Assembly (NCBI RefSeq): GCF_020686965.1
Contig: NZ_JAJEPS010000008.1
Location: 1-64,000, forward strand
Length of the DNA: 64,000 nucleotides
Origin: Hominiventricola filiformis
GTDB taxonomy: Bacteria > Bacillota > Clostridia > Lachnospirales > Lachnospiraceae
Direction: 5' to 3'
In this document: positions 44,081 to 51,751 of the stretch, piece after piece
Layout of the letters: every line of letters begins with the position of its first letter
Numbering within the stretch: position 1 is the first letter of the stretch
Notes under the pieces: generated by a model
Database searches by the model: none
Told to the model about the DNA's origin: nothing
The model's input: only the letters and a program-made list of their open reading frames with translations
Made by a program: the position numbers and the translations under genes

Positions 44081-45268
44081 ATGGCAAAAGCTAAGTTCGA
44101 CAGAACTAAACCACATTGTAATATTGGTACCATCGGTCACGTAGACCATGGTAAAACTACTCTGACCGCAGCTATCACTGCAGTACTTGCAGCAAGAGTT
44201 CCGGGAAATGAGGCAACTGATTTCGCTAACATCGATAAAGCTCCGGAAGAGAGAGAGCGTGGAATCACTATCTCTACTGCACATGTAGAGTATCAGACCG
44301 CTAAAAGACATTACGCACACGTTGACTGCCCAGGCCATGCTGACTATGTAAAGAACATGATCACTGGTGCTGCACAGATGGACGGCGCTATCCTTGTAGT
44401 AGCTGCTACTGATGGTGTTATGGCTCAGACTAAAGAGCACATCCTTCTGTCCCGTCAGGTAGGTGTACCGTACATCGTTGTATTCCTGAACAAATGTGAT
44501 ATGGTTGATGACGAAGAGCTGATCGAGCTGGTTGAGATGGAAGTTACCGAGCAGCTTGAGGAGTACGGATTCAATGATTGCCCGATCATCAAAGGTTCCG
44601 CTCTGAAAGCCCTTGAGGATCCGATGGGACCGTGGGGAGACAAGATCATGGAGCTTATGGATACCGTTGATTCTTATATCCCGGATCCGCAGCGTGCAAC
44701 TGACAAACCGTTCCTGATGCCGGTTGAGGACGTATTCACCATTACTGGTCGTGGTACTGTTGCTACTGGTAGAGTAGAGCGTGGTGTTCTTCATCTGAAC
44801 GACGAGGTTGAAATCGTTGGTGTTAAAGAGGAGACCCGTAAAACTGTTGTAACTGGTATCGAGATGTTCCGTAAACTTCTTGATGAGGCTCAGGCTGGTG
44901 ATAACATCGGTTGTCTGCTTCGTGGTATCCAGAGAACTGATATCGTTCGTGGACAGGTTGTTGCTAAACCGGGCAGCGTTACCTGCCATACCAAATTCAC
45001 CGCTCAGGTTTACGTTCTGACCAAAGATGAGGGTGGACGTCATACTCCGTTCTTCAACAACTATCGTCCGCAGTTCTACTTCAGAACAACTGACGTTACT
45101 GGTGTTTGCGAGCTGCCGGCTGGTACCGAGATGTGCATGCCTGGTGACAACGTAGAGATGACCATCGAGCTGATCCATCCGATCGCTATGGAGCAGGGTC
45201 TTACTTTCGCTATCCGTGAGGGTGGTAGAACTGTAGGATCAGGTCGTGTTGCTACAATCATCGAGTAA
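44081..45268 (+). CDS. tuf: Elongation factor Tu
   Basis: 395 residues. G1 GHVDHGKTTLTAAI, DCPGHADYVKNMITG, NKCDMVDD, and domain II/III signatures such as GRGTVATGRVERG and HTPFFNNYRPQFY. Delivers aminoacyl-tRNA to the ribosome. CAAGGAGGA precedes ATG 44081; a strong terminator follows. Confidence 0.98.
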   Translation: MAKAKFDRTKPHCNIGTIGHVDHGKTTLTAAITAVLAARVPGNEATDFANIDKAPEERERGITISTAHVEYQTAKRHYAHVDCPGHADYVKNMITGAAQMDGAILVVAATDGVMAQTKEHILLSRQVGVPYIVVFLNKCDMVDDEELIELVEMEVTEQLEEYGFNDCPIIKGSALKALEDPMGPWGDKIMELMDTVDSYIPDPQRATDKPFLMPVEDVFTITGRGTVATGRVERGVLHLNDEVEIVGVKEETRKTVVTGIEMFRKLLDEAQAGDNIGCLLRGIQRTDIVRGQVVAKPGSVTCHTKFTAQVYVLTKDEGGRHTPFFNNYRPQFYFRTTDVTGVCELPAGTEMCMPGDNVEMTIELIHPIAMEQGLTFAIREGGRTVGSGRVATIIE

Positions 45269-45322
45269 TCACTGATTAATATATATTGAGTACCGCAAGG
45301 TACATGTGTCCAAACGTAAGAT

Positions 45323-45354
45323 ACCCCGGAACCGTAAGGTTTCCGGGGTTTTTC
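45323..45354 (+). terminator. Terminator after tuf
   Basis: CCCCGGAA (45324-45331) with TTCCGGGG (45341-45348), then TTTTTC. A smaller hairpin GTACC-GCAA-GGTAC precedes it. Confidence 0.85.
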
Positions 45355-45381
45355 TGTAAAAAAATTTTACATGTTATGGAC

Positions 45382-45410
45382 TTGACCGAATCCATCACCT
45401 GGATTAAAAT
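45382..45410 (+). promoter_or_regulatory. mgtE promoter
   Basis: TTGACC (45382-45387), 17-bp spacer, TAAAAT (45405-45410). Start near 45417 gives a leader of about 260 nt before mgtE. Confidence 0.7.
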
Positions 45411-45441
45411 AAAATAGAAGTAAGATTTGGAGGTGAAATTT

Positions 45442-45531
45442 ATGGACAGTTGCGATAGTACAGGTCGAAGTATTATCTTCGGTGGCAGACAGAAAAGATA
45501 CACCAGGCAGCATTCCATAGATTTCAAGTAA
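45442..45531 (+). CDS. Leader peptide (29 codons) upstream of mgtE
   Basis: ATG 45442 has TTGGAGGTG 7 bases upstream, as good a site as any in the window. The peptide begins MDSCDSTGRSIIFGGRQKR and ends HSIDFK. It has Asp at positions 2 and 5 and a basic second half. Codons 14-19 encode one side of a predicted antiterminator stem, so the frame is placed to sense translation rather than to make a functional product. I do not recognise the peptide from a known family. Confidence 0.55.
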   Translation: MDSCDSTGRSIIFGGRQKRYTRQHSIDFK

Positions 45532-45642
45532 GCTGGCGGTTTCTTTTCTGCCGCTTCTTTTTGAGCCACCGTATGTAATTCCGACACTTCGCAGTGAGCA
45601 ACTGGAGGTACGCTTTTGGATGACATAAGCGGTGGATTTTTT
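45481..45642 (+). promoter_or_regulatory. Candidate transcription attenuator in the mgtE leader
   Basis: Two exclusive folds. Antiterminator: GGTGGC (45481-45486) with GCCACC (45565-45570), nested with CAGAAAAG (45490-45497) and CTTTTCTG (45543-45550). Terminator: CCACCGTATGT (45566-45576) with ACATA..CGGTGG (45623-45635, two-base bulge), followed by ATTTTTT (45636-45642). GCCACC belongs to both. The left arm of the antiterminator lies within the leader peptide frame, so ribosome position would decide the outcome. The sequence does not resemble the M-box magnesium riboswitch. Confidence 0.55.
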
Positions 45643-45679
45643 ATGCCCTTTTTTGGGCGGGAGAAGGAGGCAGCAGAAG

Positions 45680-47071
45680 ATGGAAACAACAAGAAAACCA
45701 AATTATGTAGAAGAATTGCTGGAAATTTTCCGCAGTCCGCTGAGTGCGGAAGAACTGCGGGATCAGATTTCCGATTACCATGAAAGTGATATTGCAGATG
45801 CCTTTGAACAGTTATCCGTAGAGGAACGGAAAAAGCTGTATCCGCTTCTGGGGGCGGAATGGGTTGCAGAGATCTTCAGTTATATTGAAGACCCCGACGA
45901 ATATCTGCAGGAACTGAATCTGGATCAGGCGGCAAAAGTCCTGTCCTTCATGGACTCTGACGATGCAGTAGATGTTCTGGACGAATTGGATGACAGCACC
46001 CAGGAAAAACTGGTTGGCATGCTGGATGAAGAGTCTAGTCATGACATCAAGATGATCCAGTCTTATGAGGATGATGAAGTCGGAAGTCTTATGACCACGA
46101 ACTTCGTTGTCATTCATGATACCCTTACGATTCGACAGGCTATGCGGGAACTGATTCGGCAGGCCGGTGAGAATGACAATATTTCAACCGTATATGTAAT
46201 TGATAAAGATAATCGGTTCTATGGAGCAATCGATCTGAAAGATCTGATCATTGCCAGAGAAGGAACGTTACTGGATGATATCGTCAGTACTTCCTATCCG
46301 TATGTGACGGATCATGAAAAAATCGATGACTGCATCGAGCAGATTAAGGATTACGCTGAGGATTCCATTCCGGTACTGACCGGGGAAAAAGAGCTGATCG
46401 GAGTTATTACTTCCCAGGATCTGGTGGAAGTAGTAGATGATGCCATGGGCGAGGATTATGCAAAGCTGGCAGGTTTGACGGCAGAGGAGGATTTGGAAGA
46501 AACCACCAAAGAAAGTATGAAAAAGAGACTTCCCTGGCTGATGATTCTTCTGATACTTGGCCTTGGCGTATCTTCCGTGGTTGGCATCTTTGAGACGGTA
46601 GTAGCCGTGATTCCGGTGGTCATGTGTTTCCAGTCCCTGATTCTTGATATGGCGGGAAATGTGGGAACCCAGTCCCTGGCTGTTACCATTCGTGTTCTGG
46701 TAGATGAAAATCTGACCGGAAAACAGAAAGTCCATCTGGTCATCAAAGAGATGAGAGTGGGTCTGTTAAATGGGCTGTTTCTTGGAACACTTGCGTTTAT
46801 TTTTATCGGACTGTATGTATGGATTTTCAAGCAGAATCCGGCACCACATGCATTTGTCATCTCCGGTTGTGTAGGACTGGCACTGATGATTGCCATGGTC
46901 ATTTCCAGTCTGGTGGGAACCTTGATTCCGATGTTCTTCCATAAGATTAATGTAGACCCGGCCGTTGCATCCGGTCCGTTGATTACAACTGTTAACGACC
47001 TGGTGGCAGTAGTGACTTACTATGGTCTGGTATGGATTTTATTGATTCATGTGCTTCACCTAGTCGGATAA
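45680..47071 (+). CDS. mgtE: Magnesium transporter MgtE
   Basis: 463 residues. Cytosolic N domain (about 15-130, ELRDQISDYHESDIADAFEQ), tandem CBS domains (about 135-265, VGSLMTTNFVVIHDTLTIRQ and SIPVLTGEKELIGVITSQDL) and five membrane helices (about 290-460) with AGNVGTQSLAV and the pore region NDLVAVVTYYGLVW. A Mg2+-gated channel. ATG 45680 follows AAGGAGG; the longer frame from 45632 runs back into the attenuator. acyP follows after 12 bp. Confidence 0.95.
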   Translation: METTRKPNYVEELLEIFRSPLSAEELRDQISDYHESDIADAFEQLSVEERKKLYPLLGAEWVAEIFSYIEDPDEYLQELNLDQAAKVLSFMDSDDAVDVLDELDDSTQEKLVGMLDEESSHDIKMIQSYEDDEVGSLMTTNFVVIHDTLTIRQAMRELIRQAGENDNISTVYVIDKDNRFYGAIDLKDLIIAREGTLLDDIVSTSYPYVTDHEKIDDCIEQIKDYAEDSIPVLTGEKELIGVITSQDLVEVVDDAMGEDYAKLAGLTAEEDLEETTKESMKKRLPWLMILLILGLGVSSVVGIFETVVAVIPVVMCFQSLILDMAGNVGTQSLAVTIRVLVDENLTGKQKVHLVIKEMRVGLLNGLFLGTLAFIFIGLYVWIFKQNPAPHAFVISGCVGLALMIAMVISSLVGTLIPMFFHKINVDPAVASGPLITTVNDLVAVVTYYGLVWILLIHVLHLVG

Positions 47072-47083
47072 AGGAGAGAAAGC

Positions 47084-47356
47084 ATGATCGTTAGAAAACA
47101 CATTATTTTTCGTGGAAGAGTCCAAGGGGTTGGATTTCGGTATCATTCCACATATAAGGCGGAAAATCTCGGCCTCACAGGCTGGGTGAGAAACTGCTAT
47201 GATGGAAGTGTGGAGATGGAAGTGCAGGGAGATCCGAATAAGATCAATGATCTGATTCTTTATCTGCAGGCACAGCGTTTTATACAGATTCAGGAAATGG
47301 ATGAGAAAAAAATCCCCCTTCAGGAGGAGGAAACTGCATTTCGGGAACGTTGGTAA
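47084..47356 (+). CDS. acyP: Acylphosphatase
   Basis: 90 residues, standard size. Catalytic Arg and phosphate loop in FRGRVQGVGFRYH, catalytic Asn in GWVRNCYDGSVEMEVQG. Hydrolyses acyl phosphates in the cytoplasm. Second gene after mgtE, with AAGGAGAG upstream. Confidence 0.95.
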   Translation: MIVRKHIIFRGRVQGVGFRYHSTYKAENLGLTGWVRNCYDGSVEMEVQGDPNKINDLILYLQAQRFIQIQEMDEKKIPLQEEETAFRERW

Positions 47357-47377
47357 AAAGGAAAATGGGAGAACATC

Positions 47378-48016
47378 ATGAGTGTAAATTATCATGCGGC
47401 CCAGAGCCGGGGCGTGCTTTTTGAAAATCATGAAAAAGTAAGTGAACAGTGGAGGCAGGAGTTCAGTCAGTATGACCCTGCCCGGATTAAGAATACTCTT
47501 CATCTGGAAACAGATGAGGAGTATCTGTATTTACAATACTTTTCCAGCCTCTATCGGCTTTGCCTGAAAAATGGAGTTCTGGAAAAGAAATCAGATGAAA
47601 CATGGAGTGATCAGCTGTATTTTAACGAAGCGATGGCAATCTATCACTTTCTGTATTATACAAAAGATATGCCGGTGATTTCCGGAAGCTGGGTGCCAAG
47701 CCAGACGGTAGATGGGGTGGTATCCCGAAGGCCTACGGCCGATCCGCTTCTGGATCCTTTTGCCCGGAAATATTCCGGAAAACTGGAAGAACTCCGAACG
47801 GCCTGCGAACAGGCAGACGGCACGAAGCTGGACATTGGAGATGTGGGCTATGAATTCGAAGCATTTCCGCAGGTGCACCTTCGCCTGATTTTCTGGGAAG
47901 CAGAGGAAGATTTCCCAGCTCAGGCACAGATTCTGGTGGACCGCTGCGTAACGGATTTTATTCATTATGAGACGATCGGTTGTCTTATTGCGGATTTGCT
48001 GGATCGTTTAGATTAA
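47378..48016 (+). CDS. DUF3786 domain-containing protein
   Basis: 212 residues, soluble, no signal peptide. The C-terminal half has the DUF3786 pattern: YEFEAFPQVHLRLIFWEAE, DFPAQAQILVDRCVTDF and IHYETIGCLIADLL. The family occurs in anaerobes; no function is known to me. It is the third gene of the mgtE unit (21 bp after acyP) and no terminator is obvious before the amidase promoter. Confidence 0.75.
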   Translation: MSVNYHAAQSRGVLFENHEKVSEQWRQEFSQYDPARIKNTLHLETDEEYLYLQYFSSLYRLCLKNGVLEKKSDETWSDQLYFNEAMAIYHFLYYTKDMPVISGSWVPSQTVDGVVSRRPTADPLLDPFARKYSGKLEELRTACEQADGTKLDIGDVGYEFEAFPQVHLRLIFWEAEEDFPAQAQILVDRCVTDFIHYETIGCLIADLLDRLD

Positions 48017-48036
48017 GAAAATCTTTAGAAAACTTC

Positions 48037-48067
48037 ATACACTTCCGATACATTTTTGCGGTAGAAT
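48037..48067 (+). promoter_or_regulatory. Amidase promoter with htrA-like direct-repeat box
   Basis: TAGAAT -10 (48062-48067) without a usual -35. ATACA occurs twice 11 bp apart (48037-48041, 48048-48052). The sequence ATACACTTCCGATACA lines up with the htrA box, and ACACTT starts 23 bp before the -10 in both. Confidence 0.55.
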
Positions 48068-48103
48068 AAGCCCATAAGATGTGACGAACGGAGGAGAACT
48101 GCT

Positions 48104-48856
48104 GTGAGCAAGCGACGAATGAGCCGGAGACGGCGTAAGAAAATGATCAGGATATTTATGATCCGATGTGGAATGCTCACGGTGGTTCTCCTCTTCTTAT
48201 TTGGACTGATCTGGGGAGGTACTTTTCTGTGGAATCGGCTGACGACAGACGGAGAAGAGCAGACGTTTGCCGGGGCCAGCGTCATTGAGCAGCCGGAGAC
48301 TTTTCCGAAAGGAAAGCCGCGGATTATGATTGATGCAGGACATGGAGGAAAAGATCAGGGTACCAGTTCCGGAAATGTACTTGAAAAGGATCTGAATCTG
48401 CAAGTGGCAGAAAAATTAGCGAAGGAGCTGAAAAAGAGAGGTGCTTCGGTTCTCCTCACACGGACAGATGATACGAAGATTCCTCTGGAAGAGCGGGCCG
48501 CCATGGCAAATGAAAAAGAGGCAGATCTTTTCGTGAGCATTCACTGCAACTACTGCGAGGATGACAGCAGTGTACAGGGTCTGGAGTGTTATTACAGGGA
48601 AGGAAGTGACGAGGCACAGAAGCTGGCAGAAAACGTTGTGACAGCAGTGGAGGAATCTTCTATGATTTCCTGTCGGGGAACCAGAACGGCTGATTTCAGT
48701 GTTCTTCGGAATACCTCCATGACAGCGGTGCTGGTGGAGATCGGTTATCTTTCCAATTCCAGTGAACGTCAGAATCTGGGCAGTAAAGACTATCAGCAGG
48801 AGTTAATTGACCGTCTGGCGGACGGCATTTTAATGGAAAACGGAGAAACTTCTTAA
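48104..48856 (+). CDS. N-acetylmuramoyl-L-alanine amidase (Amidase_3, CwlD-like)
   Basis: 250 residues from GTG 48104 after GAGGAGA. A highly basic start (SKRRMSRRRRKK) and one membrane segment (about 23-45) anchor the enzyme; the Amidase_3 domain spans about 72-245. Zinc ligands are His in MIDAGHGGKD, Glu in LEKDLN and His in VSIHCNYC; the catalytic Glu is in LVEIGYLSN. Cleaves the bond between muramic acid and the stem peptide. Size and anchor resemble CwlD of spore formers, but a vegetative role is equally possible. Confidence 0.9.
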   Translation: MSKRRMSRRRRKKMIRIFMIRCGMLTVVLLFLFGLIWGGTFLWNRLTTDGEEQTFAGASVIEQPETFPKGKPRIMIDAGHGGKDQGTSSGNVLEKDLNLQVAEKLAKELKKRGASVLLTRTDDTKIPLEERAAMANEKEADLFVSIHCNYCEDDSSVQGLECYYREGSDEAQKLAENVVTAVEESSMISCRGTRTADFSVLRNTSMTAVLVEIGYLSNSSERQNLGSKDYQQELIDRLADGILMENGETS

Positions 48857-48861
48857 GTTTT

Positions 48862-48891
48862 TTGGCGTTCTTTCTGCAAATGTAGTATAAT
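48862..48891 (+). promoter_or_regulatory. Promoter of the small lipoprotein gene
   Basis: TTGGCG (48862-48867), 18-bp spacer, TATAAT (48886-48891). Confidence 0.65.
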
Positions 48892-48920
48892 AGCGTTACG
48901 AGTGCAGGGAGGACAGCAAG

Positions 48921-49430
48921 ATGAGAAAAAAAGTATGGATGGCACTGGCTGAATGTGTAATATTAGGACTGAGCGGATGTGGCAGTACAGCATCAGATAC
49001 AGCACAAGAAGTACAGGACAGTGCTGCAGAAGATACAGAAGAAGAGGCATCAGAGAAAACATCCTGGTATGGAACCAGGGTGGTAACGGAGACGAAGGCA
49101 GCAGAAGTCAGTGCGCTGTCGGAAGAGGAGATTTCAGGGAAGGTCGGCAATACCGTAACCTATGAAGCTAATACGGTACAGATCAATGAGGAACAGCTGG
49201 AAATCGAAGGTTATGAGACTATGCAGGATGTCTATACACCAGACTCTATAAAAGAAGACTATAAAGCAGATCTCTCTGACTGGGAAGATGGAGTGGAGAA
49301 TATTTCCTTCGGAGAAGTGATAAGCAGTGAAGATCAGGATTTTTTTGGTGATACCTTTTTTGTGACTGACACCGGAGAACTGTGGATCTATCAGGAAGGT
49401 GTCTTTTTCCGCACCGAAAAGGCAGAATAG
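48921..49430 (+). CDS. Uncharacterised lipoprotein
   Basis: 169 residues. Signal peptide with lipobox GLSGC near residue 20, an acidic linker (about 25-50), then an acidic soluble domain (about 55-165) with no family I recognise; it contains YTPDSIKEDYKADLSDWEDG and DTGELWIYQEGVFFRTEK. GGGAGGA precedes ATG 48921. Its end is 20 bp from the debranching enzyme start, so the two may be cotranscribed. Confidence 0.75.
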   Translation: MRKKVWMALAECVILGLSGCGSTASDTAQEVQDSAAEDTEEEASEKTSWYGTRVVTETKAAEVSALSEEEISGKVGNTVTYEANTVQINEEQLEIEGYETMQDVYTPDSIKEDYKADLSDWEDGVENISFGEVISSEDQDFFGDTFFVTDTGELWIYQEGVFFRTEKAE

Positions 49431-49450
49431 AGAGAAAGGAAACCGTAGAT

Positions 49451-51580
49451 TTGAAGAATTATACAGGAACTTATACACCGAGTTTTCCTATATCCGCACG
49501 CCCTATGGGGGAAATTGCCGGATATCCGGTAAGACCCGGTTATTTTGAAGATTTTGGAGCAACACTCCTCCCGGTGGGGGTGAATTTTACCGTGCATACC
49601 CATCATGGGACATCCTGTGAACTGCTGCTGTTCCATAAAGGAGAAGAAGAACCTTACGCAGTGCTTCCGTTTCCGGCATCCTATAAGATTGGAGATGTCT
49701 ATTCCATGATTGTCTTCGGCCTGAATATTGAGGAATTCGAATATGCCTACCGGGTGGACGGGCCCAGCAATCCGCGGGAAGGTCTTTTGTTTGACCGGAA
49801 AAAGATTTTGCTGGATCCTTATGCAAGAGCAGTCGTCGGAAAGCATGCCTGGGGAGAGAAGCTGGAAGGTAACTACCGTGCCAGAGTGGTAAAGGATACC
49901 TTTGACTGGGGTGAGATGCCGCAGTCTACCAGAAATATGAGCGATTTGGTGATCTATGAGCTTCATGTTCGCGGCTTTACAGAAGATCCTTCCTCTGGTG
50001 TGAAGCATCGTGGAACCTTCTCCGGGCTGCAGGAAAAAATTCCGTATCTGAAAGAACTGGGTATCAATGCAGTAGAACTGATGCCGATCTTTGCCTTTGA
50101 CGAGGAAATCAATGCCAGGGAAGTAAACGGAACAAAGCTTCTGGAGTATTGGGGTTATAATACGGTAGGTTTTTTTGCGCCCAATGCGGCCTATGCATCA
50201 TCCGAGGAATATAATAAGGAAGGACTGGAACTGAAAAAACTGATCCGTGCACTTCATGATAATGGCATTGAAGTGATTCTGGATGTGGTATTTAACCATA
50301 CGGCGGAAGGAAATGAGCAGGGACCATCCTTCTGTTTCAAAGGGTTTGACAATAATATTTACTATATGCTGACACCTGATGGCAATTATTATAATTTCAG
50401 CGGCTGCGGAAACACGCTGAACTGTAATCATCCCATCGTCCAGCAGATGATTCTGGAATGTCTCCGGTATTGGACGGTTACTTACCGCGTGGATGGATTC
50501 CGGTTTGATCTGGCAAGTATTCTGGGAAGAAATGAAGATGGTTCCCCCCTTGACAACCCGCCGCTGCTCAGAAATCTGGCATCGGATCCGATCCTGAGCA
50601 GGGTCAAACTGATCGCCGAGGCATGGGATGCAGGCGGCATGTATCAGGTGGGAAGTTTCCCGGCCAGCCGCAGATGGGCAGAATGGAATGGCCGTTACCG
50701 GGATGTGCTGCGGGCTTACCTCAAAGGAGAACGGTGGGAATCCTGGAGTGCGGCATGGAGTATCAGCGGTTCCGGTGACATATACGGGGGGTATGGGGAT
50801 GACTATACCGGTAATTATGCAGGGTATAATTCCTGCGTCAATTTCTTTACCTGCCATGACGGTTTTACATTGTATGATCTGTATGCTTATAATAACAAGC
50901 ATAATGAGGCCAACGGCTGGAACAATCTGGATGGACACAGTGACAACCGCAGCTGGAACTGCGGAGCAGAAGGGGAGACCAGCGATCCGGAAGTGCTGAA
51001 ACTTCGGTTTCGTATGATTCGAAATGCCTGTGCAGTGCTCATGTGCAGCCGTGGAACCCCCATGTTTCTGGCAGGAGATGAATTTGGAAATACTCAGTAT
51101 GGAAATAATAACGGCTACTGTCAGGATAACGAAATTTCCTGGCTGAACTGGAACGATCTTGAGAAAAATCGGGGACTGTTTGAATTTTTCAAATATATGA
51201 TTGCATTCCGTCAGGAACACCGGGTAATCCGGGAAAAATTGCCGGATGCAGTCTGCGGCATGGATCCTATCCACACCCATGATACAGATGCGGAGCGGAC
51301 AGATATTGCAAGAGACGCCATGACTTTCTGCGTCAGCTTTGCAGGCTATGATCTGGACAAGGGAAAAGATGATTTGGTCTATATCGCAGTCAATACCTAC
51401 TGGGAGGATGTACGGATTACTTTACCGAAGGTATATGGAAGAGTTGCCTGGCATATGAATGTGAATACCTGGGGAAATGGAGAAGGAAAATATACCTGGT
51501 CAGATGAAGAGGCACCATTTATCCAGCATGATTTTATCATGAAGCCAAGATCAGTGGTGGTATTTACAGGACGCGTATAA
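49451..51580 (+). CDS. glgX: Glycogen debranching enzyme / isoamylase (GH13)
   Basis: About 709 residues. N-terminal CBM48-like domain (about 20-150) followed by the GH13 barrel: VIYELHVRGFTEDPSSGV, region I DVVFNHTAEG, nucleophile Asp in GFRFDLAS, acid Glu in IAEAWDAGG, and third carboxylate in FTCHDGFTLYDLYAYNNKHN. The GFTL..Y..KHN pattern is typical of GlgX/isoamylase enzymes that cut alpha-1,6 branches. The best start is TTG 49451 after AGAAAGGA; the upstream frame overlaps the lipoprotein gene and has no ribosome site. Confidence 0.92.
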   Translation: MKNYTGTYTPSFPISARPMGEIAGYPVRPGYFEDFGATLLPVGVNFTVHTHHGTSCELLLFHKGEEEPYAVLPFPASYKIGDVYSMIVFGLNIEEFEYAYRVDGPSNPREGLLFDRKKILLDPYARAVVGKHAWGEKLEGNYRARVVKDTFDWGEMPQSTRNMSDLVIYELHVRGFTEDPSSGVKHRGTFSGLQEKIPYLKELGINAVELMPIFAFDEEINAREVNGTKLLEYWGYNTVGFFAPNAAYASSEEYNKEGLELKKLIRALHDNGIEVILDVVFNHTAEGNEQGPSFCFKGFDNNIYYMLTPDGNYYNFSGCGNTLNCNHPIVQQMILECLRYWTVTYRVDGFRFDLASILGRNEDGSPLDNPPLLRNLASDPILSRVKLIAEAWDAGGMYQVGSFPASRRWAEWNGRYRDVLRAYLKGERWESWSAAWSISGSGDIYGGYGDDYTGNYAGYNSCVNFFTCHDGFTLYDLYAYNNKHNEANGWNNLDGHSDNRSWNCGAEGETSDPEVLKLRFRMIRNACAVLMCSRGTPMFLAGDEFGNTQYGNNNGYCQDNEISWLNWNDLEKNRGLFEFFKYMIAFRQEHRVIREKLPDAVCGMDPIHTHDTDAERTDIARDAMTFCVSFAGYDLDKGKDDLVYIAVNTYWEDVRITLPKVYGRVAWHMNVNTWGNGEGKYTWSDEEAPFIQHDFIMKPRSVVVFTGRV

Positions 51581-51677
51581 AAGGGCAGACAGAAACAAGA
51601 ACTGGCGGAAATTGACCGGATTTCGAAGCTCCACTGGTATTGGAAGTGAATAAAATTAATTTTATACATGAAAAATA

Positions 51678-51706
51678 TTGCAAAATCCGAAAAATAGTAC
51701 TAAAAT
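51678..51706 (+). promoter_or_regulatory. gdhA promoter
   Basis: TTGCAA (51678-51683), 17-bp spacer, TAAAAT (51701-51706). The flanking AGTAC...GTACT inverted repeat (about 51696-51726) around the start may be an operator. Confidence 0.55.
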
Positions 51707-51751
51707 CTAACCGTTGGTGTTGTACTATAAAAACTGAGGAGATTGATTAAC

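Noticed and set aside
45411..45680. M-box (ykoK) magnesium riboswitch before mgtE
   Set aside because: The conserved GGTGAGGCTCC and GCTGCTGCC core elements are absent; the visible folds fit a peptide-coupled attenuator better.
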